Counted from the first letter of the stretch, positions 1 to 10,394 are shown. The stretch: DNA of 64,000 bases from Eledone cirrhosa (GCA_964016885.1 OZ024743.1:338980729-339044728); one strand, 5' to 3'. Made by a program: numbers and translations. The notes: generated by a model from the sequence alone, not told the origin.

Positions 1-1793
1 ACCGGCCAAGTCATCAGATGGTTCTCCGATCTAAGGTCCAAGCAATCTATGAGGTTCATCCAATTTGATATAGACAGCTATTACGCGTCAATAACCCCGG
101 AACTGCTCAACAAAGCACTAGCCCTAGCCACCACCAACTCAGACATAACCAATAATGAGATTAACATCATACTTATGGCTAGGCAGACTATCATTGAATT
201 CAGCGGAGCACTCTGGACTAGAAAAGATAGAACAGACAACTTTGACATTACGATGGGCTCAAGTGACTCCGCGCAAATCACCGATTTAGTTAGAATTTAC
301 CTATTACGTAACATCAGAGCCAAAATCCAACCCATGCAAGGCGGAATATACAGGGACGACGCCCTATTTGTGGTCCACAATTGCACTAATTGGGGAATCG
401 ATTTGCTAAAGAAACAATTACATAGATTCTTCAAAAATAACGGTCTCTATCACCATCGAGCTGAACCATAAAGTAGTAAACTTCCTAGACGTCACACTTG
501 ATCTCAACAATAACCTTTATAACCCTTACCATAAACCAGGTGAAATACTCACATATATTAGCCCACACTCTAACCACCCACTGGCAGTCATCAGAGCAGT
601 AATCAAATCTATCTCCTATAGGATCTCAATGCTATCAGCAAATGAGGAGATATTTATAAACACACACAATATTATAATTCTCTCTGAATCTGGTTATAAA
701 CAATCAATTTATTACATACCTAAATGCCATAACACAGCAACTCACCATAATAAACTTAACACTAGAACTAGAAATACCTTAGCATATAGCCAGATTCGCC
801 GGAATTTTAGCAGTAACAACACCTATACAGGGAACTTTAATGGTGGCAGCGGCCTGCTCCCCACTCCAAGTAGCAAACTAAAAATCAACCCTAGAATAGG
901 AATGAGAAATGGGATGACAAATAACAAATCTCCAGGTAATAATAACCCTAGGAAGGCCCCTACCAACTCCACTAGAACCCCTAGAAGGAATAGACCTAGA
1001 AATATCACCTGGCTCAACCCCCATTTTCATCTAATCTAGCCACTAATATCCTCAAACGCTTCTTCTCTATCCTATCCAAATACCCCCCCCCCCCCACCAT
1101 AGATATTACAAACTCTTTAATAAAAATAACATTAAAATCTCATTCTCCACAACACCTAACCTAGCTAGCCACATCGCGTTCAGTAACCATCATAAGCTAA
1201 GACAGTATAACTCCCACACCGCGGTACCACCACCCCTATCAAATACACCACGCCGCTACACCAATAATTACTCTAGTAGCACACCTTCCTCATCTAATCC
1301 TTCTAGCACGGACCTACCGTTTAGGTTAAACAACCCTACTCTCACTAACTGCAGAAGCAACTGCCACTGCCGTTACCCCAATGCATGCCCATTAAATGGA
1401 CACTGCCTGACACCCAACATAGTCTATAGGTGCACGGTTGAGACTGCTTCGAATACCAGCTCTTATATCGGGTCTACCTCTAACCCTTTTAAGGTACGCT
1501 ATAACGCGCACTCTTTTTCCTTCCGAGACCCTAGCAACAGATGTTCGACATCGCTAGCTAGGCTCATTAAAAACCTTAAATTAAACAACGTTCAACACTC
1601 ACTAAAATGGGATATCGTGGCTAGGGCCCAACTGTTCAATGGACGAAGAAAATCTTGTGATCTCTGTGTAACGGAAGCATATTACATAACTCTATCACAA
1701 CCTCTACCAATTAACGATAGAACGGAGGTAACCATTAGCTGTCAACATCGAAGGGCTAATTCCTTCGCCAATAGAATTTTTGATCCAACTTAG
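1..1793 (+). mobile_element. Penelope-like retroelement copy A, 5' cut by window edge, frameshifted
   Basis: This is a retroelement with a reverse transcriptase followed by a GIY-YIG-type endonuclease. Positions 1-471 read in frame 1 and give RT palm sequence, with FDIDSYYASI near codon 21, then MGSSDSAQITDLVRIYLL, then the catalytic-looking YRDDAL. A +1 shift near 430-443 moves the reading into frame 2. That frame carries the NFLDVTLDLNNNLYNPYHKP segment and runs to about 1015, with M at 629. A second shift near the C run at 1015 and a third at the poly-C tract 1085-1097 follow. The last frame is open from about 1100 to a TAG at 1791-1793. It contains a Cys cluster (CHCR, CPLNGHC), IVY, and SYIGST with a downstream RYNAH. 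These are the two halves of a GIY-YIG domain, as in Penelope-like elements. The N-terminal RT part lies off the left edge. The copy cannot make one protein. Confidence 0.85.
1350..1793 (+). pseudogene. GIY-YIG endonuclease domain of Penelope-like copy A
   Basis: The frame is open for 147 codons to a TAG. The Cys pattern C-x3-C-x-C then CPLNGHC precedes IVY (first half of GIY-YIG) and YIG in SYIGST, followed by an Arg/His pair (RYNAH). A second CDLC pair precedes the C-terminus. In this family the domain nicks target DNA for insertion. Here it is separated from its RT by frameshifts, so it is treated as a remnant. Confidence 0.75.
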
Positions 1794-2590
1794 TCATGTA
1801 GCCCCATTTTTACTTGTAGCTAATAAGTTAAATTGCTATGAACAACTCGATAATTATAAGTTACCTCCCCTACATTGTCTCAATTAAAAAATTTAAAAAT
1901 TAGCACTTAACTATAAACACTCACAATTTCTAATCTCTCGAGAAGTTACTTCCCCTGAAACCACCCTCTAATTAGTAAGGTAAATATGACCTTTGGCAGC
2001 CGTCTTGTTACCCATAGGCAGATCTCACACAATGCAGCCTCGACAGATGAATACTGCTTGATTATGGCTGACAACTGATGCAACCAAGACACCATAGTAA
2101 AAAACAATATATGGAACATTATATTATGTAACATTATCCCATTATTTTAATTTATATTCCTTTGAAGTTCCGATGAGCCACTCTGTTTTTTAAATATGTT
2201 AATTATTTTCAACTGAACCAGATCAATTATGATATATAGTCATCTGATCCAGAAATATTATATGGAGTAGCGAAACAATTGTAACGGACATTATTATTAT
2301 TAATATTATTATTATTATTCTCTACATTCCTTACATCAAACTAAAATATGTTGACAATTTTTTAATAATGTCTTCCTTGTGAAGTTTGTGGCCTTGTTTT
2401 GCTTAACTAATGAATATTTCCAGCTCTGCGCACCTAACTTCTGCATGAATCCAGCCACCTAGCTGCTTTCTACTGCATATTGCACATTGAGCACATGCCT
2501 TTACACTTTGGCTTCTAACTAACTCACCAATCTCTCTTCTCATATCTCCTCTACTATCTCCTCTCTCTCTTTAAGATTGGTTACTTTCGA
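1794..2590. other. AT-rich stretch without a recognisable gene
   Basis: This follows the stop of Penelope copy A and may include its 3' untranslated part. A short ATT run lies near 2290-2320. No credible coding frame is seen on either strand; the longest frames are short and lack family motifs. Confidence 0.6.
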
Positions 2591-2598
2591 ACTCTGTG

Positions 2599-2600
<2 letters not shown>

Positions 2601-2656
<56 letters not shown>

Positions 2657-2700
2657 TACACACACACATACATACACATACATATATATATATATATATA
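2601..2700. repeat. TA and CA microsatellite
   Basis: About 48 bases of TA dinucleotide are followed by CA-rich and TA-rich runs. Tyr/Ile/Thr-rich frames across it are artefacts of the repeat. Confidence 0.95.
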
Positions 2701-2701
2701 T

Positions 2702-2822
2702 AGGAACAAGTATGACCCTGACGGCAGAGCTCAAGCCGTTTCGACGACTATTTCTGGCTATTGCATCCAGAAATAGCCGTCGAAACGGCTTGAGCTCTAC
2801 CGTCGGAGTCATACTTGTTTCT
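2702..2822. repeat. Foldback element, 56-bp arms, 9-bp loop
   Basis: Positions 2702-2757 and 2767-2822 are inverted copies matching at 51 of 56 positions, with the loop at 2758-2766. All five mismatches are transitions. The arms are GC-balanced, unlike the TA-rich flanks. It could be a MITE-like foldback or a transcribed hairpin. No transposase is linked to it. Confidence 0.9.
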
Positions 2823-2945
2823 ATTACCCACTCTACTACCCTAAGTATTGAGTACTTTGGTGCGTTATGGTCCATCTGGTTCCTTACCACAATTCCTTCA
2901 TTATATATATACATACACGCACACATACACACACATACAAATAAA

Positions 2946-3430
2946 TAATCAAAATACTATAAATGTATGTACATATGCGTCTGTCTGCAAATGCGCCCGC
3001 ACACAGTCCTATGTGAGAACAAAAACCTAGTGGGTAAGTAAGGACAAAAGGGGAGTAAAATTGAAATAATAAACACAATTATTAAGAACAGGAAAGGGAA
3101 AAAAGGTTGTAAAAGGTTTACGATGAGATCTAGATAAGAGTATCTGGTTAAAGTGTGAACTGAGTAAAGGATAAAGGTGGTGGGTGTGTATGTGTAAAGG
3201 GTAAGGTAGAAAGTAGGGGGGATTATAAGTCAACTGAAAAAAATTTAAATAATAGGAAAAAATTAATAAATATAAAGAGATATAGAAGGAGATGAGGGAG
3301 AAAAAGTATATATGGGTAAGAAGTATCAGTTCATAGGGTAATAATATTCGTGGTGAGTGGAAGGTGTAATGAGTAAAGAAGAAGCTCAAGGTGGTTGAGT
3401 CATCGTAGGAATGTCAATCCAATTAAAAAG
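2946..3430. other. Purine-rich non-coding stretch
   Basis: The + strand is A/G-rich from about 3040 to 3400. It abuts the 3' side of the minus-strand Penelope copy B and may be its 3' untranslated tail. No gene is seen. Confidence 0.5.
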
Positions 3431-3441
3431 TAGGTGCGATT

Positions 3442-3903
3442 TCAGATGTGGACAACACTGAAGATCTTGGTCTTGGAGTTGAGGCAAGTGGAAGGGGCTT
3501 TCAAGTTTTGGAGAATTCTAAATTTTTCCATGGTGCACAATGAACATTTCTTTGTGCTTCTTTGGTATTCTCCTGAATGGTCTAAAATAGACCAATCAAT
3601 AGTGTACGGAATTTTTTTGTCTTTGAATTCCCACACTTTATTTGCAAGCGCCGTTGCTGTTCTTTTTTCAGGGTGTTTAAAAGAAGCGACATGTGCATAA
3701 TACCTGGTTTTGAATCTGTCCTGAGTCATGCCAACATATCGTTCAATCCTGGCTGGCTGGTTATTGATCATCGCTGTCAATTTGGCCTCATACACAATGG
3801 ATTTGGTATTACATTTACCCTGTAATGGGCATTCTTCCGGCTTCCTGCAACTGCATCTTGAATTTACTCTTGTACGATTAGAGTTGGTAAAGTTAGTCTT
3901 CAT
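3442..3903 (-). pseudogene. GIY-YIG endonuclease domain of Penelope-like copy B
   Basis: This is a 153-residue frame. The Cys leader is at residues 18-31, IVY at about residue 36, YVG at about 56, and RYYAH shortly after. A C-x2-C pair (CSLC) lies near residue 140. The order matches the C-terminal half of Penelope-type proteins. It is open, but detached from the RT by frameshifts between 3903 and 4350. Confidence 0.8.
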
Positions 3904-4229
3904 TGATGGACAGCAAGAGTAACTGATTTTGACTACATTTCTATTAAATATCTTATTATATCTATGATTAGGGGGAAAATGTTTGTCTAGGAGGTCGAGG
4001 AATTTCCTTCCTACATTAGTTTTGACAGTTAGAGAGAAGGTGGGTGTAAACCAAATAATTTTTCTTTTCCTGTTATTGTGTTTAGTGTTAGAGGCAGGAG
4101 TAGGTAAATATTTAATATGTTCGCTGAAGCCGCTGTTATTGAGGGCCTTATTATAATAAGGCTTTGTTAAAAATGTCTAGAGACGAAGATAAGGTAGAAA
4201 TCCTACGGCTAATGTTAGGAATAAGATTT

Positions 4230-5097
4230 TTAAAGACTATAGGGGGATGGCAAGACTCTTTGTGTATATATCTTAAAAATTCTCATTAGGTTTATGATAA
4301 GGTTTAAAACAGGCAGTAAGTAGATCAAGATATAATCAAGACAGTTAGTATTAGTAAGATTTGTATCTATAGTAATTTTAAGGTTTAGGCTAGCAAAGGT
4401 ATTGATTAAATCTTTACGGAATTTATCAAGGTTATGGCCGTTGGTGGTATAAGAAACTGCCAAACCGTCGTCTCGGTATAAACCGATATTATGGCAAGGA
4501 AATTTCTCTTTAAGGGTGTGGAGGAGGAATAATCCTACTAAGTCGCACACATAAGCACTATCATATGAGCCCATCGCAACATCTAAAGAATTTTCAGGGC
4601 TTGACTTTTTAACCCAAATACTTTCATTAGCAAAGAGTAGTGTTTTCCTAGCATGAAAGATAACGTCTTCTAATTTAGAAATATTAATGAAAGGTCTTGC
4701 AAAATCTAAGGCATTTGTTAATAAGGATTCAGTGATAGAGGGGTAAAAATCAACAAAATCAAATTGGGTAAATCTACACTTATTTTTTCCTTGTATATTA
4801 TTAAACCAAGAAATAACAGAGGATGTATTTAACCATTGTGATAAGTCAGTCTTAGTTCTTATTTGGAGTATTATTTTTCTTAAGATTTTTTTACTTGTAA
4901 GGCCAACTTCAGATTTAGCAGGGTTAGTTAGTCTACAGTTAGGTTGATTAGTAAAGTCTGATTTATGGTCTTTAAGGGTAATATATGCTTTACGTTTAGC
5001 TTGGATTTCAATCCGGTTATCTATTTTTAAAATACTAGCTAGGTCTTTAACTTCATTATTAATGGTATTGTAGGTATTAATGTTAGCTATTTGATAT
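4230..5097 (-). pseudogene. Reverse transcriptase core of Penelope-like copy B
   Basis: The frame reads from about 5097 to a stop at 4230 without an internal stop, though its first Met is only at 4574. It carries the finger motif (TLKDHK), the first palm Asp motif (FVDFYPSI) and the YRDD catalytic box. The C-terminal 35 codons are out of register with the family because of an indel near 4350. The N-terminus is missing upstream. Confidence 0.75.
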
Positions 5098-5099
5098 TT

Positions 5100-6949
5100 G
5101 GAGTGTATACATCATCATCATCATCATCATCATCATTTTACGTCCGCTTTTCCCTGCTTGCAAGGGTGGGACGGGTCTTATTCAGCACAGCATCTCTCCA
5201 CTCGTCACGGTCCCTCGTCATCTCCACCGTGAGCTTCAATGATCTGAGGTCTGTTCTCACCACCTCCGCCCATGTTTTTCGTGGTCTACCTCTACCACGT
5301 CTTCCTTCAACTGGCATTTCCTGGCACTTCTTCACCCATCGGTCATCCTCCATGCGCATCACATGTCCATACCACCTCAGTCTCCTCTCCCGTACACTAC
5401 ATTCTATCCCTCTCAGACACAGTTTCTCTCTCAACACATTTATGCTGGGTCGTTCACGCACATTTACACTGCACATCCAACGGAGCATGCTTGCCTCATT
5501 TCTCTCCAGCCGTCGCATATCTTCTGCGGTAGCTGCCCATGTCTCACTACCATGCAGCATCGCGCTCCTCACACAGGCATCATACAACCGGCCTTTCGTA
5601 CGCAGGGAGAAACCCTTCTTCGTCAACAGAGGAAGCAGCTCCCTAAACTTCTTCCAACCCGTCCTTATTCTAGATACTATGGCCTCGGAACACCCTCCTC
5701 CCATGCTAATCTGATCTCCTAGGTACCGGAAGCTATCCACCACTTCTATAGCGCCCTCTCGCATTTGAAAAATGTGTCTATCAGTGCGACTTCTACTGTC
5801 TAATTTCCCTGTACATCTACTGCATACATATTTCTCCCTACCTGTTAGTTTGCCTGCTATCCCGCTACATCTCTTGTGTACCCAGGACCTACATTGTGTG
5901 CATTTTATAGAATTTATGCCAGTTCCTTTTCTGCATATCGAACATGGCCATTTCCCTGACGGAATCAGGGTTTTGTCCTCTTTTCTACTCATCAACACTT
6001 TTGTCTTAGCTAGATTTACTCTCAGTCCTCTTGCTTCCAACTGCTGTTTCCATAGCCGGAATTTATTCTCTAGCTCCTCTACTGATTCTGCCATAAGAGC
6101 CAGATCGTCAGCATAGAGAAGTTCCCATGGACAGCCAGTCTTAAACTCCTCTGTTATGGCTTGGAGGACTATAATGAACAAGAGCGGGCTGAGGACCGAA
6201 CCCTGATGTACTCCTACTTGTATCTGGAATTCCTCACTAAACTCCATTCCTACCCTGACTTTACTGAGAGTACCTCTGTACAAAGTTTGCACTGTCCTTA
6301 CAAGCCATTCCTCAACACCCAGCTTCCTTAGGGACCACCAGATGACAGATCGGGGTACCCTATCAAAGGCCTTCTCTAGGTCAACAAAGGCTAAGTATAG
6401 TGGCTTATTCTTCTCTAAGAACCTCTCTTGCATTTGTCTCACCAAGAAGAGGGCATCTGTTGTACTCTTCCCAGGCACAAAACCAAACTGCATCTCATCT
6501 AGTTTGACCCTTTCTCTAATTAGTTGTGCTAGAATCCTTTCTGCCACTTTCATAACCTGATCTATCAGTTTTATACCCCTATAATTGCTCCTCTCCAAAG
6601 CATCCCCTTTACCTTTGTAGCAATTTATGAGAATACTGCTGCACCAGTCTTTGGGTATGACACCACCATATATAGCCTGATTGATTATGCGTGCAACCAG
6701 TTTAGTGCCTACGTCCCCTGATGCCTTCAGCATCTCAGCAACTATTCCCGATGGTCCGGCCGCCTTACCATTTTTCATTTCCCTAATCGCCTCTTGGACC
6801 CTATATTCGTCAATCTCAATAGCTGGTCCCTCTGTCGGATCTACCAAGGGTAATTTCTCTCTCTCCCATTCGTTCTCCACATTCATCAGTCTCTCATAAT
6901 GACATTTCCAGGCCTCCTTTTTCTGGTCATTCGTGACACTAAGTACACC
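5100..6949 (-). mobile_element. LINE family 1 (RTE-like) copy, 5'-truncated, RT frame intact
   Basis: This is a non-LTR retrotransposon in minus orientation. Its 3' end is an (ATG)n tail, seen as CAT repeats at 5109-5136, with almost no 3' UTR: the stop codon lies directly next to the tail. The endonuclease and 5' part are missing. Homology to the longer copies stops at about 6949, next to a TA run. It is inserted at the 5' side of Penelope copy B. Confidence 0.9.
5138..6949 (-). CDS. LINE family 1 reverse transcriptase with PHD-like zinc finger, intact frame
   Basis: The open frame formally starts at 7003, but its first 18 residues come from a TA repeat, so LINE homology is taken from about 6949. 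It encodes a reverse transcriptase for target-primed retrotransposition. In frame numbering, the palm motif FVDLEKAFDRV is near residues 206-216, HQGSVLSPLLF near 266-276, and the catalytic YADD at 297-300. A C4HC3 pattern follows (C354, C357, C368, C371, H376, C379, C394, C397), resembling a PHD finger. Then comes the C-terminal domain found in all copies here (SDSFRYLGD-like start, GSETWA, RRLRWYGHVMRM, GRPRKTW). It ends TLASREKRT at the tail. No frameshift or stop was seen, unlike every other copy in the window. Without the endonuclease it should not be autonomous. Confidence 0.85.
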   Translation of the reverse strand, partial: GVLSVTNDQKKEAWKCHYERLMNVENEWEREKLPLVDPTEGPAIEIDEYRVQEAIREMKNGKAAGPSGIVAEMLKASGDVGTKLVARIINQAIYGGVIPKDWCSSILINCYKGKGDALERSNYRGIKLIDQVMKVAERILAQLIRERVKLDEMQFGFVPGKSTTDALFLVRQMQERFLEKNKPLYLAFVDLEKAFDRVPRSVIWWSLRKLGVEEWLVRTVQTLYRGTLSKVRVGMEFSEEFQIQVGVHQGSVLSPLLFIIVLQAITEEFKTGCPWELLYADDLALMAESVEELENKFRLWKQQLEARGLRVNLAKTKVLMSRKEDKTLIPSGKWPCSICRKGTGINSIKCTQCRSWVHKRCSGIAGKLTGREKYVCSRCTGKLDSRSRTDRHIFQMREGAIEVVDSFRYLGDQISMGGGCSEAIVSRIRTGWKKFRELLPLLTKKGFSLRTKGRLYDACVRSAMLHGSETWAATAEDMRRLERNEASMLRWMCSVNVRERPSINVLREKLCLRGIECSVRERRLRWYGHVMRMEDDRWVKKCQEMPVEGRRGRGRPRKTWAEVVRTDLRSLKLTVEMTRDRDEWRDAVLNKTRPTLASREKRT

Positions 6950-7035
6950 AATATATATGTATATATATATTTTATATATATATATATTTATGTATATGCA
7001 CACCTCGTGTATTTGTTTATTTTTAATTGTTTTTA

Positions 7036-7056
7036 TTCCCCCCCCCCCCCCCCCCC
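7036..7056 (+). repeat. Poly-C tract
   Basis: About 19 consecutive C residues lie between AT-rich sequence and a dispersed repeat. Confidence 0.9.
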
Positions 7057-7176
7057 TTCCTAAATCAAATCCTCCTAAAGTTACCCACTGTTTGTTTCTC
7101 TCGGATTTTTAATTAATATTTACATGTTTTTAAATGATTTGTCTCATTCTGTTGGACCCTTCCTAAATCAAATCCT
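7056..7176 (+). repeat. Dispersed direct repeat, copy 1
   Basis: This segment, with a duplicated CCTAAATCAAATCC motif at both ends, is nearly identical to 10012-10127. The hAT element lies between the two copies. Its origin is unknown. Confidence 0.8.
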
Positions 7177-7218
7177 TCTCCTAAATATAATCCTTCTAGT
7201 ATTATTATTAATTAATTA

Positions 7219-7226
7219 TTCTAGAA
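7219..7226. repeat. hAT target-site duplication, left
   Basis: The octamer TTCTAGAA is repeated exactly at 9764-9771, on the other side of the element. Confidence 0.9.
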
Positions 7227-7888
7227 CACAGGTTCTCAATCCATTTAAGCCAAACGCCCCCTTTTGTCCCTCAAAATCACGAAACGCCCCCCTACCCTAT
7301 TTTTCCATTTTTCAATATACTACTGATTTTGATATCTGTAGATTACTAAAAAATTGATTAACAATATTCCAAAGGTACCATTGCAGGCAGCTGAGAGTAT
7401 AAATACATTCCTTGAAAGGAAATATATAAATTTCAAAAAAAGGAACATAAATGTTCTTTTTTATGAATAAGGACCAGTTGAATTTGTTATATTCCCACCA
7501 GGCGATACCTACTATTTTGAACATTTATACAAGAGCAACTCTATCCAAAGAGTGCTCTTATCTGGAAGAAAGTGGCAATTATATCATTTCAAAGCTTTCC
7601 AATTTTCCCTTTAATGAAACAGACAGAATAAATGTTGATATCTAACTTGATGTCCCCTCTGCTTTGTGAGCTTAGAGACCACGGAAGAGGGTTTTCATGA
7701 CCACACGGGAGGGTATATTTATTAGTAAATGGTAAAAGATATACAACAAATGAGTAAGTGAATTGTAGTAGATGGTTTCCAGTCCAGTCAGACTGCAACT
7801 ACAAATAAAAAAAATTGTTAGTTTGCTTTGTAACAATAGCATATCTAAGTTTTCTGATAAATCAACTTACTTTAACTTTGACCTCATT

Positions 7889-8940
7889 TCAATGGGACCC
7901 TTGAACTTCATGGAGTCTAGCTAACTCTTTGACGTCAGGCTGGATTTTCGTAAGATGTAGCCGGAGATCTCCACATGTAATTACATTGTAGTGGTTGCGA
8001 GCCTTACTGTGCAGTCTGGAAACAGCACCTAACCTCCTCTTGACTAAGTATGAGCTTGGAAAAGGCAGAGCAAATCTCTTAGCCTCTGCATGTAGGTGTG
8101 GAAATCGACGCTGAATTTCCTCTTGCATCCAAAAAAGGTGTTCACCTATTTTGGGAAATCTAATTTTGATCATGTCATCTGCTTGAAGTTCAATGAATTC
8201 TTTCTGAAATATAACGTCCAAATCATCGACGTTAGCTATGAAGGGATCTGCTACCCACATTGGGATGTCCATCGGCAAAAGGTCGACAAACCGTTCTCTC
8301 ATGTTGTCTTGTAGTGCACGGAGGTGAGCGGTATAAATTTGGAGTTGGTCATCGCTTACAATGTTTTGAACATTGGCGACACTAGGAAAATTATAGAATT
8401 CCCGTCAACAAAGATTCCTTTCGATGACATTCAATTTGGCCAGGAATGTTTTCACAGCATTCCTTGCTTTAAGCAAGGTGATCTTCCCCTGCAAAGGTCA
8501 AAATGATGCTATTGCATTTGTTGACGATGTCGGTGAGGTCTTGCCTCACATCGAGGGTTTTCTTGTACAGTTCTGTGTTGCATCCTCACAGAAACTCAAT
8601 GATAGAGTCGAACAGTTCAAAGAAGTGAGTAAGGCACTTGCCCTTTGAAAGCCACCTCACTTCATTATGAAGGAGCAACTTGACGAATTCTTCGTCATTA
8701 TCTTGGCACAGTTGCCGGAAAATTCGTTCATTGAAGGAATGCCGTTTGATAAAATTGATGACATCAGGGCCCACCTGCTAGGACTTGCTCAGCGGCTTGC
8801 TGAGTTTCTTCACAGCCAAGTGTTGTCGATGAATGACACAATGAACAACAAATACAGATAGATTTTTCTCTCTTCAGAAGAGTGACGAAACCCTTATGTT
8901 GGCCGACCATTGCTCTTGCGTCGTCCGTAGCACATGATAC
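7889..8940 (-). pseudogene. hAT transposase, broken (ZBED5/SCAND3-like)
   Basis: In minus-strand order, TDDARAMVGQHKGF (about 8920) matches the conserved D-containing block. VVHCVIHRQHL-like sequence appears in shifted frames near 8840. The 8774-8586 piece holds INFIKRHSFNERIF and VRWLSKGKCL, the hallmark of this branch. The 8302-7889 piece holds FPSSYLV and GDLRLHLTKIQPDVKEL, the C-terminal hAT dimerisation region. At least one stop and several indels separate the pieces, so no full transposase can be made. Confidence 0.85.
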
Positions 8941-9345
8941 AATGTGTGTTGTATTTGGTCCTAGATGTATGTATTACCTGCCTGTGTGTTGTAGGTAGTC
9001 CTAGATGTATGTATTACCTGCTTATGTATTGCATGTGGTCCTAGATGTATGTATTACCTGATTATGTGTTGTATGTAGTCCTAGATGTTTGTATTACCTG
9101 ATTATGTGTTGTATGTGGTCCTAGATGTTTGTATTACCTGCTTATGTGTTGTATGTGGTCCTAAATGTATGTATTACTTGCCTGTGTGTTGTATGTGGTC
9201 CTAGATGTGTGTGCTACCTCCTTATGTGTTGCATGTGGTCCTAGATGTGTGTATTACCTGCTTATGTGTTGTATGTGGTCCTAGATGTGTGTATTATCTG
9301 ATTATGTGTTGTATGTGGCCCTAGATGTGTGTGCTACCCGCTTCT
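8935..9345 (+). repeat. 40-bp minisatellite, about 10 units
   Basis: The unit reads roughly GTCCTAGATGTATGTATTAC plus CTGCTTATGTGTTGTATGTG, with point variants. It starts where the hAT transposase homology ends and lies inside the transposon. Confidence 0.9.
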
Positions 9346-9763
9346 GTTTTTTTAAATTTTTTTTTATTTGTAATATTATTTATACAATAGGAAATAAAAT
9401 AGATCTACATAGTGTTAACTCGTTATGGTTGAGTCAATAATTTCACACATGAAATACATTGTTATCGGTGAAGGAAAGACAAGATTCTAACTGGCTGCAC
9501 TTGAAGTGTCATTGACCCAGTTGACTGGGTTTTTTCCATTGTTAGGATCTCAATTGCCGGTTAATGTCTAAACACGCCTGCACACCTGCTCACAGCTGCG
9601 GTCAGACCATAGTTATGCTGTCTGTATGCTCATTCAAATGCATTCACACTGGCTCTCTCAAAGACATACAAATATGGTTTATAAAACTTAACAAAGTAAA
9701 GAGCCTTCCAGTGCACTCCAAAACTCCAAACGCCCCCCCCCCCCCCCCCGTTGAGAACCTTTG

Positions 9764-9771
9764 TTCTAGAA
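9764..9771. repeat. hAT target-site duplication, right
   Basis: This is an exact copy of the octamer at 7219-7226. Confidence 0.9.
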
Positions 9772-10394
9772 CCTTCCTGCATCTCGCTCCCTAACTTCGT
9801 AATCACTTTGCTCTTTCTCTCATACCCCCCCCGCCTGATCGCAGGTATAATATACATCTTGTTGTTTCCCAAGGACAGAATTTATCTATCTAAATTATCT
9901 TACGGACGACCTGTTGATTTTGAGAATGTAAGCATTGTCTTCCATATTCCGCGGTCTTCCCGATGAGCAGTGTTTTTAAACTCCGAGATATGCTAGTCTA
10001 CAATTCAAATTCCCTGTTTGTTTCTCTCGGATTTTCAATTAATATTTACATGTTTTTAAATGATTTGTCTCATTCTGTTGGACCCTTCCTAAATCAAATC
10101 CTCCTAAAGTTACCCATTTCCCGCCCTCCCACTCCCACACACCACCATTGCTAATGGTCCAATCATAACTCAGCGGCTTTAGTAAGTTCCCTAATAAATC
10201 AGTATAGCAAAGCTACCGCCCCGGTTACTACTCCTTAAGTTTAGACCTGTTTGATGGGTTGACTGCAGAGATTTGGAAAGTCTAAGCATTCAATGACGAT
10301 GTCACTGATAAAGATAAATTCACCTCCTGCTGCAGGACAAGAATACAAAGACCCCTCTCTATTTCAGACACAAATGACCAACATAATTCCGTCC
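9772..10394. other. Non-coding spacer with a dispersed repeat
   Basis: It contains copy 2 of the direct repeat (10012-10127) and otherwise unrecognised sequence. No gene is seen. Confidence 0.6.
10012..10127 (+). repeat. Dispersed direct repeat, copy 2
   Basis: Nearly identical to 7056-7176 in the same orientation. The module order is permuted: the CCTCCTAAAGTTACCC end comes last here. Confidence 0.8.

Larger units (their letters stand above)
3434..5098 (-). mobile_element. Penelope-like retroelement copy B, 5'-truncated, frameshifted
   Basis: Read on the minus strand from about 5098, a continuous frame gives the RT finger region (AYITLKDHK, then CRLTNPAKSEVG) and the palm motif FDFVDFYPSI near 4750. 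It continues through MGSYDSAYVCDLVGLFLL and the catalytic-looking GLYRDDGLAV to a stop at 4230. The reading slips near 4350, where the conserved LD(V)T segment goes out of frame. A separate frame at 3903-3442 holds the Cys-rich leader (CSCR, CPLQGKC), IVY and YVGMTQ with RYYAH, which is a GIY-YIG domain. The 5' side is cut at about 5100 by the 3' tail of LINE copy 1. It is a different lineage from copy A: the sequences differ throughout and the orientation is opposite. Confidence 0.85.
7227..9763 (-). mobile_element. hAT DNA transposon, decayed
   Basis: The termini are inverted: CACAGGTTCTCAA at 7227 and TTGAGAACCTTTG ending at 9763 (11 of 13 match). Both are followed inside by an AAACGCCCCC subterminal block. 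An exact 8-bp duplication flanks the element, as expected for the hAT superfamily. The length is 2,537 bp. Transposase remnants on the minus strand (about 8940 to 7889) resemble the ZBED5/SCAND3-like branch. The N-terminal part is lost and a 40-bp minisatellite sits in its place. Confidence 0.9.

Noticed and set aside
2540..3078. Short frames on both strands over TA/CA repeats
   Set aside because: Simple-sequence translations, partly over the foldback.
5091..6899. Several + strand frames, including a 207-codon one starting in a Ser run
   Set aside because: Antisense shadows of the intact minus-strand LINE RT.
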